This document shows, piece by piece, positions 25,433 through 33,162 of a stretch of 64,000 bases of DNA. The notes below the pieces were generated by a model. It made no database searches and was not told the origin of the DNA. It saw nothing but the letters and a program-made list of their open reading frames with translations. Source of the DNA: an uncultured Clostridia bacterium. Lineage in GTDB: Bacteria > Bacillota > Clostridia > Oscillospirales > Acutalibacteraceae. The stretch covers positions 1 through 64,000 of the forward strand of contig CAMHOE010000007.1 of the NCBI GenBank assembly GCA_946186665.1, in the 5' to 3' direction. The first letter of the stretch is position 1. Every line of letters begins with the position of its first letter. Made by a program: the position numbers and the translations under genes.

Positions 25433-27115
25433 TTATCTGTTCCTGCGAAGGAGGAATACTACAAAGCCTGCGCCAAGTATTACTATCGGAATAAAGGCAT
25501 AAACGACAAATCCAAGGTTGAATGCGGTGCTTCGGTCAAGGTTCAGGTCATAATCCGTTATCACCTTTTCGGCAACGCTTATGTTGCTCATTGTTCTGCC
25601 GTTCACATCAGCAAGCATTGTGGAAAGATAGGTGCTGTTGCCGTAGGAGGAACCATAATACGCTTTAGCGAAAAGATTGTACGAGCCTGAAACTATAACA
25701 GTGGAAACAGCATAGTCATTTCCGTTTGTACCCTGAGCAAGTACACATTCCTTTCCTGTTACGGCTTCTTCCATGTTCCATGTTTCCTCATCTGCATCAT
25801 AAGGACACTCGCCGGATTTTTCGGAAAGAACAAGAAGGGGAGTAGAATTAATTCCCTCAATATATACAGGTCTTGTATATCCTGTTACCACCGGATAGTC
25901 GTTGTCGGTCATATTCTCTGTGTAGAGGTCGGTAAAGAATGAGCAGAGAATACCGTCATAATAGTTTGTGCTTCCGCTGACAATCTTTGTTGTGTCCATT
26001 TCAAATGCCAGCGCGTGCTCTATAGACAATCCGTATTCAAGCAGAAGAACATTAAGATGAGGTGTGTCTGCATCCATAGAATCTGCCGCATACAAAAGAC
26101 TCTTTCCGTATTTACCGTCGTTTTCAAGGAAGCTTTTAAGCTCCGATACGTCCTCCTCTGAGTAGTCCCTTGTAGGCGCATATATTATCACCATATCGGT
26201 ATCTCTCGGAATAGACTCTTTTACAAGAGACATTTCAGTTACATTATATCCGTTTGCAGAGAGTGTGTTTTTCAGATATGAATAGTCTGCGCTGCAATAG
26301 TCGGTTATAATAACAACATTTGTCACATCGTCGCTTGTTACTGTTACTATAGCGTTGTCGATCACCTGTTCTGCTGATGAAGAGGTGATGTATTGATAGC
26401 TGTCAGAATAAGCTTCAAAGTTATAAAGCTCTGCCGCAGTAAGGACCCGTCTGTAGTCACCGCATTCTATTACAACATCGGTCGTGTTGAGTGATGTATC
26501 TGCAAATTTATCGGCATATGTGGGACTGCGCACAAGGTCAATGTAGTTTACCTCGATCAGTCCGTCTGAATACTTTGACAGTGCCTCTGCTACAAAGGCA
26601 GTCTGTTTGCAGTAGGGGTCCATTTCAATATAGGTATTCTTATCTGTCATAAATAAAATACTTACCTTTTTCGATACATTTTCTGCAATCTTTACAGACT
26701 CATCGGACAGTTCAAAGGATTTAAGGCTTGTAATATCGGCAGTCAGTCCGGAATACTTGGATGTAAGTACAACGGAAATTATGTTCAGCAGTACTATTGC
26801 TGCAACTACAAGAAGACTTATAGCTGCGGAAATTATTCCATGCTTCGTTTTTCGTGAGAAAGACTTTTTGCCGCCTTGTTTTTTCTCAGTCGTTTTGTCG
26901 GACTTTTTCTTGGCACTGTCTTTCTTGTCAGAGTTTTTCGTTTCATTGCTTTTCTCTTCAGGCTCCGCAGAAATATCATCTTCTGTTATATCTTCTGTAT
27001 CCGTAGCTGTAATGTCATCAGCTTCCTCTGCAATATCAGCTTCATATTCTGATTCGGCTTCAAGCAATTCGCTTTCAAGCTCTTCGCCTTTTTTCATGTT
27101 TTCATTTTCACTCAT
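25433..27115 (-). CDS. GldG-like ABC transporter auxiliary protein
   Basis: 560 residues; ATG 27115 lies 8 nt after GGAGG. The first 90 residues are highly charged (Glu/Asp, then Lys) and cytoplasmic, an unusual extension. A membrane helix follows at about 92-118. The large external domain carries the GldG/ABC_transp_aux pattern (SVKIAENVSKKVSILFMTD, IEVNYIDLVRSP, DMVIIYAPTRDYSEEDVSELKSFLENDGKYGKSLLY). It ends with a C-terminal helix (LGFVVYAFIPIVILGAGFVVFLL) and RRNR. In Bacteroidetes the Gld ABC genes are linked to gliding; here, in a Firmicute, a role in exporting or placing an envelope component is more likely (inference). Confidence 0.88.
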   Translation of the reverse strand: MSENENMKKGEELESELLEAESEYEADIAEEADDITATDTEDITEDDISAEPEEKSNETKNSDKKDSAKKKSDKTTEKKQGGKKSFSRKTKHGIISAAISLLVVAAIVLLNIISVVLTSKYSGLTADITSLKSFELSDESVKIAENVSKKVSILFMTDKNTYIEMDPYCKQTAFVAEALSKYSDGLIEVNYIDLVRSPTYADKFADTSLNTTDVVIECGDYRRVLTAAELYNFEAYSDSYQYITSSSAEQVIDNAIVTVTSDDVTNVVIITDYCSADYSYLKNTLSANGYNVTEMSLVKESIPRDTDMVIIYAPTRDYSEEDVSELKSFLENDGKYGKSLLYAADSMDADTPHLNVLLLEYGLSIEHALAFEMDTTKIVSGSTNYYDGILCSFFTDLYTENMTDNDYPVVTGYTRPVYIEGINSTPLLVLSEKSGECPYDADEETWNMEEAVTGKECVLAQGTNGNDYAVSTVIVSGSYNLFAKAYYGSSYGNSTYLSTMLADVNGRTMSNISVAEKVITDYDLNLDRSTAFNLGFVVYAFIPIVILGAGFVVFLLRRNR

Positions 27116-27128
27116 TGCTCACACCTCC

Positions 27129-27833
27129 TCATGCCCATCTTTTTCTCTCGATCATCCTGTCTGTAAAGAACAGGAAAAGAGCGGTAATGCTGATAAAGAA
27201 TACCACGTCAGACAGTGATATCAGTCCCAGTGCAAAATTGCTGTACTTTGTCTGGAATGACAGAGCATTCAGGGCATCCTGAAGCCATCCCCACTGAACA
27301 GTTGCGGCTATGGTATCTATCAGGCTTATAAGTACGTTTACTGCAAAGGAGAACACCGCTGCAATGATAACGCTTTCCGTCATACAAGAGATGAACACGC
27401 CTATTGCGATAAATGCCGAACCTAAAAGCAGCATTGCAAAGACGTTTCCGAATATAACGCCCCAGTCCGGCGAACCTACGAACGAAAGCACAACGCCGTC
27501 AATTATGTAAGACAAAAGGCATATCACAAGCATAACAAGTGCTGAAAGATACTTTGCAAAGACTATCGCAGGGATATTCACAGGAGAGGTCAGAAGCGCC
27601 TGGTCGGTCTTGTTTTTCTTATCCTCCGCAAACAGTCTCATTGTGATAAGCGGTATAACAAAAAGTACTATAAAGAACATACTCTGGAACACGGTATACA
27701 TATTTGATGTACCTGTGTACAAACACTGCACATAGAAGAATACACCGCAGAAAGCCATAAATGCAGCTGTAACCACATATCCTACAGGAGAACTGAAATA
27801 GGATGAAAGCTCTCTCTTAAAAATCGCAAACAT
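27129..27833 (-). CDS. ABC-2 type permease (GldF-like)
   Basis: 234 residues with six hydrophobic helices and the start MFAIFKRELSSYFSSPVGYVV, typical of GldF/ABC-2 membrane subunits. ATG 27833 is preceded by AGGAGG, which overlaps the end of the ATPase gene (3-nt gap), so translation is probably coupled. It forms the membrane channel with the ATPase encoded just upstream. Confidence 0.93.
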   Translation of the reverse strand: MFAIFKRELSSYFSSPVGYVVTAAFMAFCGVFFYVQCLYTGTSNMYTVFQSMFFIVLFVIPLITMRLFAEDKKNKTDQALLTSPVNIPAIVFAKYLSALVMLVICLLSYIIDGVVLSFVGSPDWGVIFGNVFAMLLLGSAFIAIGVFISCMTESVIIAAVFSFAVNVLISLIDTIAATVQWGWLQDALNALSFQTKYSNFALGLISLSDVVFFISITALFLFFTDRMIERKRWA

Positions 27834-27836
27834 AAG

Positions 27837-28781
27837 TTATTTACCCTCCTCATTTTCGTTTCCCGACATTATTTTCAGGAAGAGATCCTCAAGTGAACGT
27901 CCCTCAGGCTGCATCAGCATTATATTGAAGTCAGATCTGGATATCGCTCTGTAAAGTGAGCGTCTGATATCCTTATCACTTTCGATTACAAATTCATAGC
28001 AGCCCTTTTCTGTCTCGCCTCTTTTTTCTATGCCGGTGACTTTGTCAACGTTTTTCAGCACAGAGTAGATACTCTGCTCTCTGCCCTCGATAATAAGACG
28101 CAGCCGGCGTGTACCTTTGCCTGAGCCTGTAAGTTCATCAGTGACGCCCTGTGCAGCTATTTTGCCGTTGTTGATTATTATTATCTTATCACAGACAGCC
28201 TGTACCTCTGAAAGCACATGAGAGGAGAGGATGACGGTGTGTTTTTCACCAAGCTCCCTGATGAGCTTTCTCATTTCAATTATCTGTGCCGGATCAAGAC
28301 CTACCGTCGGTTCATCGAGTATCAGAACGGGAGGATCTCCAAGCAGTGCCTGTGCAAGCCCCACACGCTGACGATAGCCCTTTGAAAGATGCTTGATTAT
28401 CCTGCCCTTTACATCTGCAATACCCACTTTATTGCATATGCTGTCAATATGCTCCTTCATGGGCAGCCGGACTTTTTTCAGGTCGAACATGAATTTAAGG
28501 TATTTTTCCACAGTCATGTCATTGTAAAGCGGCGGCATCTCAGGCAGATAGCCTATGCTTTTCTTTGCCTCTGTAGGGTCATCGAGAATACTCTTGCCGT
28601 TGATAAGTACCTCGCCGCTGTCGCTTGATATGTAGCCGGTTATAATATTCATTGTAGTGGATTTTCCTGCGCCGTTTGCTCCGAGAAATCCCAGCACATC
28701 GCCTTTATTGATCCTGAAGCTTACGTCATCCAGTGCGCACCGCCGGCCGTAGCTTTTGGTAATATGCTTTACTTCGATCAT
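27837..28781 (-). CDS. ABC transporter ATP-binding protein (GldA-like)
   Basis: 314 residues; ATG 28781 follows CGGAGG. Walker A GANGAGKST (about 36-44), Q-loop region YLPEMPPLY, signature LSKGYRQRVGLAQAL, Walker B VLILDEPTVGLDP, and switch His in LSSHVLSEV. A C-terminal regulatory extension ends the protein. It powers the ABC-2 permease and belongs to the four-gene operon ATPase, permease, GldG-like, DUF4340. It is the first gene after xth, 17 nt downstream. Confidence 0.95.
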   Translation of the reverse strand: MIEVKHITKSYGRRCALDDVSFRINKGDVLGFLGANGAGKSTTMNIITGYISSDSGEVLINGKSILDDPTEAKKSIGYLPEMPPLYNDMTVEKYLKFMFDLKKVRLPMKEHIDSICNKVGIADVKGRIIKHLSKGYRQRVGLAQALLGDPPVLILDEPTVGLDPAQIIEMRKLIRELGEKHTVILSSHVLSEVQAVCDKIIIINNGKIAAQGVTDELTGSGKGTRRLRLIIEGREQSIYSVLKNVDKVTGIEKRGETEKGCYEFVIESDKDIRRSLYRAISRSDFNIMLMQPEGRSLEDLFLKIMSGNENEEGK

Positions 28782-28798
28782 AAATGATTACCTCCGTT

Positions 28799-29566
28799 TT
28801 AAATTTCTATCTCCAGTACAACGGGACAGTGATCGCTGCCGTATACATCGGACAAGATATCAGCGCGTGTTATCCTGTTCTTTATGCGTTCCGATACTAT
28901 AAAATAGTCGATACGCCATCCTGCGTTGTTTTTGCGTGCATTGAAGCGGTATGACCACCAGCTGTATCTTCCGGTAACATCAGGATAAAGATATCTGAAG
29001 CTGTCCACAAATCCCGACTCCAGAAGCTCGCTTATCTTTCCGCGTTCTTCATCAGAGAAGCCTGCATTACCACGATTTGTTTTAGGATTTTTCAGGTCTA
29101 TCTCATTATGTGCAACATTGAGATCTCCGCAGTAAATAACGGGCTTTATTTTGTCAAGCTCCATAAGATAATTTTTAAGGTCGCTTTCCCACTGCATACG
29201 GTAATCAATACGTTTCAGTCCGTCCTGAGCATTCGGGGTATATACGTTGACAAGATAGAAGTCTTCTGTTTCTATTGTTATCATACGCCCTTCATGCGCA
29301 TGGTCATCGATATTCATACCGTTATACACTACAGACAAAGGGGTGTGAGGTGTGAAAACGGCAGTACCTGAGTAGCCCTTTTTTTCTGCGCTGTTAAAGT
29401 ATTTATTATAGCCCTCCAGCGGCACTTCCGCCTGACTTTCCTGCATTTTGGTCTCCTGAATACAGATATAATCTGCATCCTGATCTTTGACAAAATCAAT
29501 AAAGCCCTTTTGCATACAGGCACGAAGTCCGTTGACGTTCCAAGAAATAAATTTCGTAACGATCAA
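28799..29566 (-). CDS. xth: Exodeoxyribonuclease III
   Basis: About 255 residues. It is an AP endonuclease and 3'-5' exonuclease for base excision repair. Metal and catalytic motifs: WNVNGLRA, CIQETKMQ, GDLNVAH with NEIDLKNPK, WWSYRFNARKNNAGWRIDYF and GSDHCPV. The start is odd. The family normally begins MKFISWNVNG, and here the codon before KFISWNVNG is ACG (29557-29555), 9 nt after AAAGGA. The nearest standard codon, TTG 29566, touches the ribosome site and is used only as a conventional start. It probably heads the Gld-like operon. Confidence 0.93.
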   Translation of the reverse strand: MIVTKFISWNVNGLRACMQKGFIDFVKDQDADYICIQETKMQESQAEVPLEGYNKYFNSAEKKGYSGTAVFTPHTPLSVVYNGMNIDDHAHEGRMITIETEDFYLVNVYTPNAQDGLKRIDYRMQWESDLKNYLMELDKIKPVIYCGDLNVAHNEIDLKNPKTNRGNAGFSDEERGKISELLESGFVDSFRYLYPDVTGRYSWWSYRFNARKNNAGWRIDYFIVSERIKNRITRADILSDVYGSDHCPVVLEIEI

Positions 29567-29663
29567 TCCTTTCAAAATATGACTAATAATTCATTATACA
29601 TTATAGCATACCGATCCCGACAATATCAAGCTGAGTTTTTCACAGAGCACGGAAATTGATCAT

Positions 29664-29740
29664 GTCAGGGGCAGTTACATGGGGAAAACCCTTTTCCGGC
29701 GGAAAAAGGGTTATTCCCCATACCCCTTTCCTAAAACCGC
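29664..29740 (-). repeat. Hairpin family C, reverse copy C-2
   Basis: The hairpin GGGGAAAACCCTTTTCC / GGAAAAAGGGTTATTCCCC (29681-29719) is followed by ATACCCCTTTCCTAAAACCGC. It is nearly the exact reverse complement of C-3 at 47230. Confidence 0.78.
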
Positions 29741-29765
29741 TGTATTTTTTGTACCACATTTCAAA

Positions 29766-29882
29766 TTAAAACTATAGACATGAACTACAATAGCCAAAGT
29801 GCTCCTTATGGAGCACGCTGCGGACGGTTCTGCCATAAATTGATGCGTTCTAAATCGTCCTGCGGGTCACCCGCCGGCGTTT
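29766..29882 (+). repeat. Repeat family B, copy B-2
   Basis: AAAACTATAGACATG, hairpin GTGCTCC-ttat-GGAGCAC, GGACG / CGTCC pairing, and hairpin GCGGGTCACCCGC. Relative to B-1 both members of several base pairs are changed. It sits directly behind the C-2 hairpin, upstream of the M14 peptidase gene. Confidence 0.8.
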
Positions 29883-29957
29883 CACGTTTTTACAAAATAA
29901 TTGCGGCAAATGATTTATAGTTATAGGAAACAGAAAATAATTACAGGAGGAACAGCT

Positions 29958-30860
29958 ATGCTTACACAGGAACATTTCAAAAAGGCGGACAGGGCTTCAA
30001 GAGAGGCGGCAATAGGCGGACTGCTCATGGAATACGGATTTCTTACAAGAGATACCATAGGGGAGAGCAGATGCTCCCGTCCTATAGATCTTCTCTGCAT
30101 AGGAAACAGGCGCAGGCAGGTGCTTTTCACCGCAGCTTATCACGGTATGGAGTGGATAACTACTCTTGTTATGCTGCGTTTTCTTGATGAGCTTTGCTTC
30201 TCTGTACTTCATGGACAGAGTATCTGCGGCATCAGAGCAGGAGTCTTTCTTAATCAAAGGGGGCTTGCCGTAGTGCCTTGCGTAAATCCTGATGGAGTGG
30301 AAATACAGATCAACGGTGCAAAGGCTGCCGGAGAATACAAGGATACGGTTATCACAGCCAGCGGCGGAGATACCTCCCGCTGGCAGGCTAATGCTGCCGG
30401 AGTGGACATCAATCATAATTTTGACGCAGACAGTGAAAGGCTCAGGGAGCTTGAAAGAAAGCATGGCTATAGCGCCCCTTCTCCCACAAGGTACGGAGGA
30501 GCGTATCCGGAAAGTGAACCTGAAAGCCGTACTATCGCGTCATATTGCAGGACAGGAAATATCTCTCATGCCCTTGCGTTTCACAGTCAGGGCGAGGAGA
30601 TATACTGGAGTTTTGGTTCATATAAAGAGCCTGAAGCGCTTAACATGGCAAAGGAAATGTCCAGAGTCAGCGGATACAGGGTCTCCGAACCTGAGGGACT
30701 TGCAGCAGGAGGCGGCTTCAAGGATTGGTTTGTAGAAAAATTCAGACGGCCGGCTTTTACAATAGAGGTGGGTAAGGGTGAGAACCCTCTGCAAGCAGAA
30801 GAGCTTGACAGTATATACAGCAGTCTGCGGGAGATGCTCGTTCTTGCTCTTGTACTTTGA
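29958..30860 (+). CDS. M14 family zinc carboxypeptidase
   Basis: 300 residues; ATG 29958 is 7 nt after AGGAGG. Zinc ligands of the M14 fold are visible: H62-G-M-E65 and H209 (AFHSQGEEIYW). The substrate-binding NHNFD stretch follows GVDI, and the catalytic glutamate is E270 in AFTIEVGKGENP. No signal peptide. It is closest in pattern to gamma-D-glutamyl-diamino-acid peptidases (YqgT/ENP1 type) that cut peptidoglycan stem peptides. The specificity is inferred, not shown. Confidence 0.9.
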   Translation: MLTQEHFKKADRASREAAIGGLLMEYGFLTRDTIGESRCSRPIDLLCIGNRRRQVLFTAAYHGMEWITTLVMLRFLDELCFSVLHGQSICGIRAGVFLNQRGLAVVPCVNPDGVEIQINGAKAAGEYKDTVITASGGDTSRWQANAAGVDINHNFDADSERLRELERKHGYSAPSPTRYGGAYPESEPESRTIASYCRTGNISHALAFHSQGEEIYWSFGSYKEPEALNMAKEMSRVSGYRVSEPEGLAAGGGFKDWFVEKFRRPAFTIEVGKGENPLQAEELDSIYSSLREMLVLALVL

Positions 30861-31007
30861 TATATAATGTTTTTCTGCTGCCCGCACTGTTTTGTGGAAT
30901 TAACAGATGTTGGCCGACAGGTACTTGATAAATGAGAATTAATGTGCTATACTTTTGCTATTGAAAAATAGTGCAGGAATTTGTTTTTTGAAAGGGATGC
31001 TTTGGTC

Positions 31008-31811
31008 ATGATGAAAAGGATAAGGATAGTCATGCTCGCCGGCGCAATGCTTACATCAGCTCTTTTTATGGGTGCCTGCGCACAGCAGTCCGCAAGCCGG
31101 AGCTCTGGCAGCAGCACAGAAAGCAGCACAGAAAGCAGCGCGGAAAGCAGTACAGAAAACAGTGCAGATAACAGCTCCGTTTCACAGGCTTCCGAAGATG
31201 AAAGTCAGGCGGCTTCACAGGAAAATACTGAGTCTGACGAGGCTTCCGTTTCTGATGCGGAGGAAAGCAGTAAAGCTGAAAGCGAAGAAAAATCCAAGGA
31301 TGAAAGCTCACAGGCTGAAAGCAGCTATGAGCTGGAGGAGGCTTCTGAGATCAGTGTTGACGGATACTACTTTGATGATGAGCAGATAGTAACGGACTAT
31401 CATGAAGCAGAGACCTTCACAAGTGATGAAAAATTCAATGAGCTTTTCGCTGAAAACAGTATAGACGCAGCTTATCTTGAGGAGTGCAAAGAGCTTGAGA
31501 CTGTTTCGGATATGAGGATAATTGCAATGAAGTATGCAGGTATCTGGCAGGAAGAAGCTAATGAAGCATATGATACATTGCATGAGCTTCTTGAAGATAA
31601 GCCTGATGAGCAGGCAAAGCTTGAAGCTTCGCAGAAAAGCTGGCTTTCCACTCTTGGTGAGGTGGAGGAGAGCTTCCGTGAGGAGTCAGATGAGGACGGC
31701 ACCTACGGACTTTTGGCAGCGGACTCCGCAATTATGAATTATTATAAGGGTCGTGCGGCTGTGCTTTATCAGCAGGTCTACGTACTTACAGGTGAATTTA
31801 GTATTGAATGA
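31008..31811 (+). CDS. Lipoprotein with Ser/Glu linker and LprI-like (DUF1311) domain
   Basis: 267 residues; ATG 31008 lies 10 nt after AAAGGGA. The signal peptide ends in the lipobox MGAC. A long low-complexity linker of SSTESS, SSAESS and related repeats fills about 30-115. The C-terminal 90 residues resemble the lysozyme-inhibitor LprI N-terminal family: WQEEANEAYDTLHELLE, then KLEASQKSWLSTLGEVEESF, then GLLAADSAIMNYYKGRAAVLYQQV. Lysozyme inhibition is known for mycobacterial LprI; here it is only suggested. The next lipoprotein gene follows 18 nt later. Confidence 0.8.
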   Translation: MMKRIRIVMLAGAMLTSALFMGACAQQSASRSSGSSTESSTESSAESSTENSADNSSVSQASEDESQAASQENTESDEASVSDAEESSKAESEEKSKDESSQAESSYELEEASEISVDGYYFDDEQIVTDYHEAETFTSDEKFNELFAENSIDAAYLEECKELETVSDMRIIAMKYAGIWQEEANEAYDTLHELLEDKPDEQAKLEASQKSWLSTLGEVEESFREESDEDGTYGLLAADSAIMNYYKGRAAVLYQQVYVLTGEFSIE

Positions 31812-31829
31812 CCACAGGGAGCATGATAT

Positions 31830-32324
31830 ATGAGTTTGAAAATTGTTAAGCGGTCAATTGCAGTATTGATGGCGTCAGTGCTGTTGTTTGTTCTTGCCGG
31901 ATGTAATGTTGATGAGGTAAACCACAACAACGATTATGTAAGCTCGGTAAAGAAATATGTTGATAACGTAGTCACCTACACACGGGAGTACAAGGAATAT
32001 GAGACAACATTCAATTGCCGTGATGTTGAAGAGTCAAAGAAGTACATTGGTACAATGGATTCCCTTATTGAGTGCTTTCAGAAAATACTTAAGCTTCAGT
32101 CTACAGATGAATTTGACGAATATGATTCGTCTCTGAAAACTCTTGCTCAGAGTGCGCTGGAGACTATAACGGAAATAAAGAGTCTGACCAGTTATGCTGT
32201 AGAGACAGGCGACGATACTCTTTATAAGAATGACGAGGATCTGATGCTTGAGAATTACGATGTCCTGTATGAAGGACTCAAGGATATCTCTGCCGAGATA
32301 CAGACCTACTGGCGCAACGCCTGA
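31830..32324 (+). CDS. Small lipoprotein of unknown function
   Basis: 164 residues; the signal peptide ends in LAGC. The mature part is mainly helical (YVSSVKKYVDNVVTYTREYKEYETTF ... LKTLAQSALETITEIKSL) with no known motif. It lies 18 nt after the LprI-like lipoprotein and is probably in the same transcript, so both may work together at the outer membrane face. I do not recognise the family. Confidence 0.78.
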   Translation: MSLKIVKRSIAVLMASVLLFVLAGCNVDEVNHNNDYVSSVKKYVDNVVTYTREYKEYETTFNCRDVEESKKYIGTMDSLIECFQKILKLQSTDEFDEYDSSLKTLAQSALETITEIKSLTSYAVETGDDTLYKNDEDLMLENYDVLYEGLKDISAEIQTYWRNA

Positions 32325-32477
32325 TGATAAACGTATATATCTTTATGTGCCGGCATAAGCCGGATAAGCCCCTCAGACGGTATGACAGCCGGCTGGGGGT
32401 CTCCTGTAGAAAACGGATCTTTGCATCCGTCTATTGAATGATGTTCCGGATATTGAAAGCGGCAGGTGACCAAGAAA

Positions 32478-33065
32478 ATGAAAAAGACATTGACAAAAAG
32501 CAGACAAAAAATTCTGGATTACCTCAATGAGACATCGGACAGAGGTGTTCCTCCTACAGTTCGTGAGATTTGTGAAGCTACCGGTCTGAAATCTACCTCT
32601 ACCGTTCATGCGCACCTTAAGGTTCTGGAGGAAATGGGTTATATCTCCAGAGATAAGGGGCATCGTTCCATAAGGATGTCTTCAAGTGAACCTACTGTGT
32701 TTGTTCCTGTAATAGGAAAAGTCACAGCAGGGCTGCCTATTTATGCGTTTGAAGATGTGACAGGTCATATTCCGGTACCGAAAAGCAAGGCTGAAGGACG
32801 TGAGCTTTTCGCCTTGAATGTAAGAGGCGAAAGTATGCGTGACGCGGGTATATATGACGGCGATATCGTTATATGTGAAAAGACCTCAGCCGCTGACAAC
32901 GGTGATATAGTCGTAGCGATGATAGAGGAAGAGGCTACTGTCAAGAGCTTTTTCAAAGAGGAAGGATACTATCGTCTACAGCCGCATAATCCGGATTTTG
33001 AGCCTATTATCACAAAGGAACTGAGTATTTTAGGAAGGGTCGTTTCATTGTACAGAGAGTACTGA
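32478..33065 (+). CDS. lexA: LexA repressor
   Basis: 195 residues. ATG 32478 has AGGTGA 8 nt upstream; the GTG at 32466 overlaps that site. N-terminal winged helix (SRQKILDYLNE, PTVREICEATGLKSTSTVHAHLKVLEE), cleavage site A84-G85, and the Ser119/Lys156 dyad (RGESM; EEATVKSFFK). It represses SOS genes and self-cleaves when RecA is active. I did not find a clear LexA operator in the 150 nt upstream, though hairpins (for example ACGGAT-ctttgc-ATCCGT) are present there. Confidence 0.97.
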   Translation: MKKTLTKSRQKILDYLNETSDRGVPPTVREICEATGLKSTSTVHAHLKVLEEMGYISRDKGHRSIRMSSSEPTVFVPVIGKVTAGLPIYAFEDVTGHIPVPKSKAEGRELFALNVRGESMRDAGIYDGDIVICEKTSAADNGDIVVAMIEEEATVKSFFKEEGYYRLQPHNPDFEPIITKELSILGRVVSLYREY

Positions 33066-33162
33066 CAGACTATTGACAGAATGGTTTGTCGCGGCTTTTA
33101 CAGGATGTTAAAAACTCAGGATAGTGTTGATACATATATTTTCAGAAAGTGAGCAATTCCGA

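Noticed and set aside
32325..32477. LexA operator upstream of lexA
   Set aside because: No clear GAAC-N4-GTTC type palindrome was found; only short hairpins are present.
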